A DNA stretch of 64,000 nt from NCBI GenBank assembly GCA_951799425.1, contig OX637402.1:31340492-31404491 (forward strand). The letters are read 5' to 3'. How positions within the stretch are numbered: position 1 is the stretch's first letter; each line of letters opens with the position of its first letter. This DNA is from Ilex aquifolium. Taxonomy: Eukaryota > Streptophyta > Magnoliopsida > Aquifoliales > Aquifoliaceae. A program made the translations under genes and the position numbers. A model generated the notes under the pieces. The model had not been told where the DNA came from and searched no databases. It worked only from the letters and a program-made list of their open reading frames with translations. Below, piece after piece: positions 59,466-64,000 of this stretch.

Positions 59466-60995
59466 CTACTTTAAGCCCTTGTAAGAGCTTGGTAGTTTTT
59501 GCTGTCTAAGTTTTCTTTCATCTGAAAGTAATTTGGCAGACCTGTAACATGCAGGAACAGACTAATTAGTAGTGTAATAACAAATTTTGAGAACGGCAAC
59601 GGTATCGAGTTATGTATCATACCTAAAGTTATGACTGATAAACATAAATTAGTTAAAATTTAGTTGAGGTCAAGTTACGACTCAAAAAGTGTAGATTAAT
59701 TCAAAAATATTAGGGTTGAACCCAAATGACCTTATTTTTCCTATACTCACCCAATTTAGTCGTAACTTTCATTTTACGATTTCGAACTAAATACCATAGT
59801 CTTTCCCACAATATTTGGTGGCCGAACCAAAGTAGAATGATAAAGATTATTTCGATTGTTACCATACCTTTTGAGAGCATCCTCATTTGTGCCACCATTT
59901 TTGACTGGCTCAACAAGACCTGTCTTTAAATTCACTCGCGAAACTGGTTTCTTTAACAACCTTTCTCCAATCTCCACTAGTTTGTCCAAGTTTTCCTTAG
60001 TAGCAACATCAACGGTGGAGTTTGTCCTAGTTAACCTGTCCTCCTAGCATTGCATGTGACAGACAGTTAATTAGGGATGTTAATCAAGCCAATTTTTTTT
60101 TTGACTTACATTTAACTCGGTTATGACTAATTAAACTCGAGCTCCAACCAAATTTAGAATCTTGCTCAACCTCGATTTGGTTGGGGCTTATGAGTGTTTG
60201 AATCGCACCCGAGCCACAATCAAACTCAATCTCTCGGTAAAAATATTCAAATATTAAATCTTTAGTTAAATTATCAATAAAAAAACAAACAATTTTTAAA
60301 CAAAAATACTTATTTTCTAAGCAAAATCACTTCACTTTTGTCTAAATGGAATGGCCTTTTCTTTTTATTTATTACTTATTTATTTATCGTGAATGATGAA
60401 ATCATTACACGTTGCGGGTATTCATCTTTTGGATAGGAGTTGTTTAATAGTAAAATTAGAAATATTTATAGACAGTAATTTATTAAAGCCGAGTTGATCC
60501 TATTCGAGCTAAAGGACACATTGTTTGAATTCGGTTCATTTATTACAAATACGAGATTAGAAATGAAACTAAATTTTGACTATCTGACAATTTGAACGAG
60601 TCAAACCCATATCAAAATGGAGCTACTTGAATCGAGAGTAACTTGAAAAATCAATTGAAATACTTGGAGAGTGAAAGTAAATTTTAACTTACTTGTATTC
60701 GAAGGTAATTTTCTTCGGAGTGAAGAGCTTGAAAAAGCACAGAAATATGGAAATCAACCATATCAGCACTTGCTTGAGTGAAAACATTCACTAGAGGGGT
60801 GGAACCTTTGTGAAGTAACCAACTCAAAACACCCCATTTGGCTGCCATTTTCGCACTGTATTTCTGTTCCGCCTTTGCAGAGCCGGTGCCTATTGAGATC
60901 ACCAGGAAGCGTCCGTAGTCCATAGGCTTAATAGGGAAGAAATCTGAATTTCCACTGAAAACCTGTTTGGTTATCTGGGATATGGCAACTAAAGC
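59466..60995 (-). CDS. Patatin-like phospholipase, 3' exons only, inverted copy
   Basis: Three exons on the minus strand match exons 5-7 of the cluster: 60995-60693 (101 codons, exactly the length of exon 5 in A and B), 60043-59868 and 59541-59466. They encode [20 protein letters not shown], then STVDVATKENLDKLVEIGER, then SAKLLSDERKLRQQKLPSSY before the stop. All joins keep frame, splice sites are intact and no break is seen. The protein is clearly more diverged from A/B than those are from each other, and its C-terminus is shorter (24 codons in exon 7 against 39), as in many pPLAII members. Exons 1-4, which carry the oxyanion loop, Ser and Asp, are not found in the 3 kb up to the window end. 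The intron may be expanded by repeats, with these exons beyond 64000, or the gene may be 5'-truncated. The introns (59542-59867 and 60044-60692) are longer than in A and B. Confidence 0.85.
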
Positions 60996-61544
60996 CTGCA
61001 ACCATGGTGCCAAGAAAAATTAACATATGAAACTCGGTTCAATTCCATCTACTAAATTTGATGTACATATATTTATTCCAAATCTCTCGAGATGTAAGTG
61101 GTATAGTATCTTAGTATTTGTGGCCGTGAGAGTATCTTCCTATGTCTTTGTTGGTACAAATTCTTGCACAACATAGTGATTCTGGCTGACCTGGACCGGA
61201 TCCAGTAGCCTTTACCTTTCTTTCTGCCTAGAGCGAAATGTGGAGGGTCACACCCTTGTCCCACATCGAAAGAAAGTCGTCCTCCCCACCCCCATATAAG
61301 CCTTCAGCCTAATGAAGGTGGTACCCATCCCAGCAGCTCTGCAACATTTATAATTGATTAAGTCACTAAATTATGTCAGTAATTTAAATCTAAATAACAT
61401 TATCGTATTGATAAATGTTGAAAATTGAAAAATATAATAAACATAATCTAGCTAGGTTGGCGTTTACATCATCCATTCCAAATAACACCTTAAACTCTAT
61501 TGATATTTTTCCTTGTCAATTGAAGAAGATAACAACTAACTGTC
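60996..61544. other. Intron or upstream flank of the inverted patatin-like gene
   Basis: Begins with the exon 5 acceptor (TTGCAG on the minus strand). 61190-61310 contains, on the minus strand, CTTATATGGGGGTGGGGAGG and CGATGTGGGACAAGG, words common in plant repeats with promoter-like sequence. A repeat relic is possible, but no borders are visible. Confidence 0.4.
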
Positions 61545-62870
61545 GTGGGATGACTTTGTTTCAAATGTTTATGATAGTTGGCAGGCCCTCATTAGTTTGA
61601 ATTATACAACTATTCAGGCAAGAGTTCTAGTAAAGAGAGATTCGTTCATGAAACGTTATAACTTTGTGGCGAAACTAAATTTACGATATTTCTCATGTGG
61701 TGGGATAACTTTGTTTCAAATGCTTATGATAGTTGGTAGCTAGGCCCTCATTAATTTGAATTACACAGCTATTCAGGCAAGGGTTCTAAGAAAGGGAGCT
61801 ATATCCTAAGAAGGAAACTAAATTTACATTTCTCCTGTGGTGGGATAAGGTCGACAAATCGTCCTTTTTTATTTGACGCCGCACAGATTTTGACTACGGA
61901 ATAAGGTTTGAGACCAGGGCAGGCCCTATTGTAAGGTCATAAAAGCTTGGGCTTTAAACCCTATTTTTTTTTAAGTTAGACTCATTTTTTTGTAATTATA
62001 ACCATTAGCCTAAAAAAAATTTTAATTTTATAAAAATTAAGCCCATTAATAAAATTACAGTTAGATTTAAATTGAATAGTTTGGACCTATTTCTCCAGCC
62101 AATGACACCAAAAATATCATAAAAAATTTTAAAAAAAACAAAAAAAAAGTAATATTAAAAAGTGAACTTTTCAACATTTTCTCCCTCTCTCTCTATGCGG
62201 TAAAAGAGTTTGGAAGACCAACAAATTCCTACTTCTACTTTATCTATTTATCTCTCTTGCTCTCTCTTTCTCTAGCTAACAAAGGTCAACTGATCTATTT
62301 TTTTTTTAATTTTTTATTTTGACCGTCTGTCTTTATTTGTTTATTTGTTGTTTTTATATACTATAAAATTCACAAATTCTGTATTAGCATTATCATTTTA
62401 AGTTTGGGCGATGGGCATCTCAAAAATTGAGAAGAATTAATTTTAAATAAAATATTATTTTTAAAAATAAAAGGTCTCTTTTTTAGTTGCAGCTTTAGGC
62501 CCCAAAATGTCACGGTCCGCCCCTGTTTGAGACCCTTGATTCTTTTATTTGTTTGTTGCATTTCCACTTTGTTTCAAATGTTTATGATAATGGGTATCTA
62601 GGCCCTTATTAATTTGAATTATACAACTATTCAGGCAAGAGTTCTAAGAAAGGGAGCTATCCTAAGAGGAAAACGTACTAGGTTTATATTTCTGCAGTCG
62701 TGGGATGACTTTGTTTCAAGTGTATATGATAGTGATTGGTAGGTCGTCATTAATTTGAATTATACAACTATTCAGTCAAGGGTTCTAGTGAAGAGATTCA
62801 TTCATTACACGTTAAAATCACAAATTAATGAAGCTATATCCTAAGAGGGAAACTATATATATTTACATTG
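61545..62870 (+). repeat. Four diverged tandem units of about 150 bp, interrupted by a hAT
   Basis: Units start near 61545, 61700, 62565 and 62700. Each contains GACTTTGTTTCAAATGTTTA (or a close variant), AGGCCCTCATTAATTTGAAT, CAACTATTCAGGCAAG and a CTAAGAGGGAAACTA-type end. A hAT (61916-62525) sits between units 2 and 3. No coding capacity. Confidence 0.85.
61916..62525. mobile_element. hAT MITE (CAGGGCAGGCCC termini) inside the minisatellite
   Basis: The ends CAGGGCAGGCCCTATT and (reverse strand) CAGGGGCGGACCGTGACATT, flanked by the exact 8-bp duplication TTTGAGAC at 61908-61915 and 62526-62533. 610 bp, AT-rich, no transposase. Confidence 0.92.
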
Positions 62871-63645
62871 TTGCTGTTCTTTAACTTGACATGGTTTCAT
62901 AGTGGTTGGAGATCTTTCCTCTTCAAAAATTACTATTTTTTCCCTTTTCCGATTTCTAAAATGTCAAAATTTATTCGCACATTATCAATCTATCTATGAT
63001 GATATATAGTCAAGTTTGTATTTCATCAAGTTTGTGTTGTGCATTTGTTTAGTCAAGTCCGTGTTTTGTTTAGTTGGACTCATATATATTAACCAATATA
63101 TTTTAACGGGTTTAGCAACGTCACCAATATACCCTCTATTCCAACACGAAACCAACAAAGAGGTAAGTAGCTAGGTGAAATCACTTATATCTTCCAATAT
63201 TAAACTGCAGGAAGTGTGTTCTTATCCCTTCTAAATATTTGTTAGTTGACAAAACACTGTATCTATGAATTGCTTACGCAGTTAGAGGCTTTCTATAATA
63301 AATCTCATGGTATGTGAAGGTTACCATTGAGCTCCGCAGGCGGCTTGTGGGTTTAAATAAGAGTCAAAAAATAATAATAATAATAACTTTCATGTGTGGC
63401 TAAACAAGTGAAAATGAAATTTACTTGGTCTGTGAGAGATTCAACACAAATTGTTTAATCATTAATGTTACTTATGTTTATCCATAATTAATTATGTTTT
63501 AGATGCATTATGCGTGTAAAATGTGTAATTAAGCAACGTGCACAACTGAATCAACAAAGTCATTGTTGATCAGTTTGCTCAAGGATTATGTTAGAATGAT
63601 TAAGAAATAAGACCGAAAAGAGGGACTAAAATGATGTGGCGATAA
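62871..63645. other. AT-rich sequence without recognised features
   Basis: No patatin exon, RNA gene or terminal repeat was recognised on either strand. A short AATAAT run lies at 63370-63385. Confidence 0.4.
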
Positions 63646-64000
63646 TAGGGGTGTCCATAGGCCTGGTTACCTACGGGTCTCGTTACTCAGTCCGAAAAAA
63701 AATAGGCCTGAAACTTGATAGGCCTGATAGTTGGCCTGCCCGAGCCCAATATCCTTAAAAAGAGGGCTTTGGTTTGCCCCCAAACCCATTACCCGGCCCG
63801 AAGCCCAGCCCAAGAACCTGCCCGCCAAGCCCAACCGTCCCACATAGCCTGCCCACCCTTCCTTTGAAAAAAAGTTATACTTTTAGACCATTAAATTTAA
63901 AACTTTGAAATAAGTCTCACAATATCGGAATTTGAAGTTTTAAAAATTTAGATACTATAAATAATGTATTATTTTGTTTTCCATGTATTAAGTATACAAG
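63646..64000. mobile_element. Left part of a hAT element cut off by the window end
   Basis: TAGGGGTGTCCATAGGCCTG is a typical left end of the TAGGGGTG group of plant hAT MITEs, and the following GGCCTGCCCGAGCCC-type words fit. The putative 8-bp target copy is GGCGATAA (63638-63645). The right end is not in the window, so this rests on one terminus. Confidence 0.6.

Noticed and set aside
61190-61310. Possible LTR or TRIM relic with GATGTGGGAC word
   Set aside because: No TG...CA borders or target duplication could be found, so no element is called.
1-64000. CRISPR arrays, operons, ribosome binding sites, rRNA and tRNA genes
   Set aside because: The window is plant nuclear DNA with spliced genes. 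No regularly spaced repeat array was seen, and no tRNA or rRNA could be supported by eye; a tRNA scan was not possible.

Overview
The window is nuclear DNA of a flowering plant, most likely a eudicot. It is AT-rich, its genes are split by GT-AG introns, and it is full of small DNA transposons (hAT, Tourist, Stowaway, MULE). The encoded proteins match plant families. Species cannot be named from the sequence alone.

Layout. 0.9-4.3 kb, minus: a five-exon NAD(P)-binding reductase of the farnesol dehydrogenase (FLDH) / DFR-like type. 7.0-12.6 kb, minus: a seven-exon DUF829/TMEM53-like alpha/beta hydrolase. 15.7-19.0 kb, minus: a complete six-exon ORC2 gene (origin recognition complex subunit 2). 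21.9-27.5 kb, plus: a seven-exon type II membrane protein with a cysteine-rich lumenal domain and no function I can name. 29.7-30.2 kb: a broken DPH4-like (J domain plus CSL zinc finger) gene. 32.5-32.9 kb: a small TPR-like protein. 34.4-35.1 kb: a fragment of a carboxylesterase (CXE). 35.5-37.1 kb: a MULE with a Tourist MITE inside it, which itself holds a hAT fragment.

37.4-61.0 kb is a patatin-like phospholipase cluster. Two units of 9-10 kb (A, about 37356-47097; B, about 47308-56560) lie in tandem. Each carries an intact seven-exon gene of 422 codons, and the two proteins differ at six positions I could find. A third, degenerate copy follows (56.6-57.6 kb). The 3' half of a fourth, more diverged copy lies on the opposite strand (59.5-61.0 kb). 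A 5'-flanking block recurs six times, more often than the gene, which suggests older copies whose gene bodies were lost.

The A/B pair acts as its own dating system. A SINE and a Tourist MITE are shared and so predate the duplication. Two hAT elements occur only in A and a solo LTR only in B; each has a target-site duplication and a matching empty site in the sister unit. A 1.28-kb segment of B is missing from A at a 3-bp microhomology. The last 3 kb holds an interrupted minisatellite, one more hAT, and the left end of another hAT that runs off the window.

The single-copy genes (reductase, hydrolase, ORC2, membrane protein, TPR-like) look functionally unrelated. Only the patatin-like genes form a functional cluster. 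All exon boundaries were deduced by eye from splice sites, reading-frame continuity and recalled family sequences, without transcript data.
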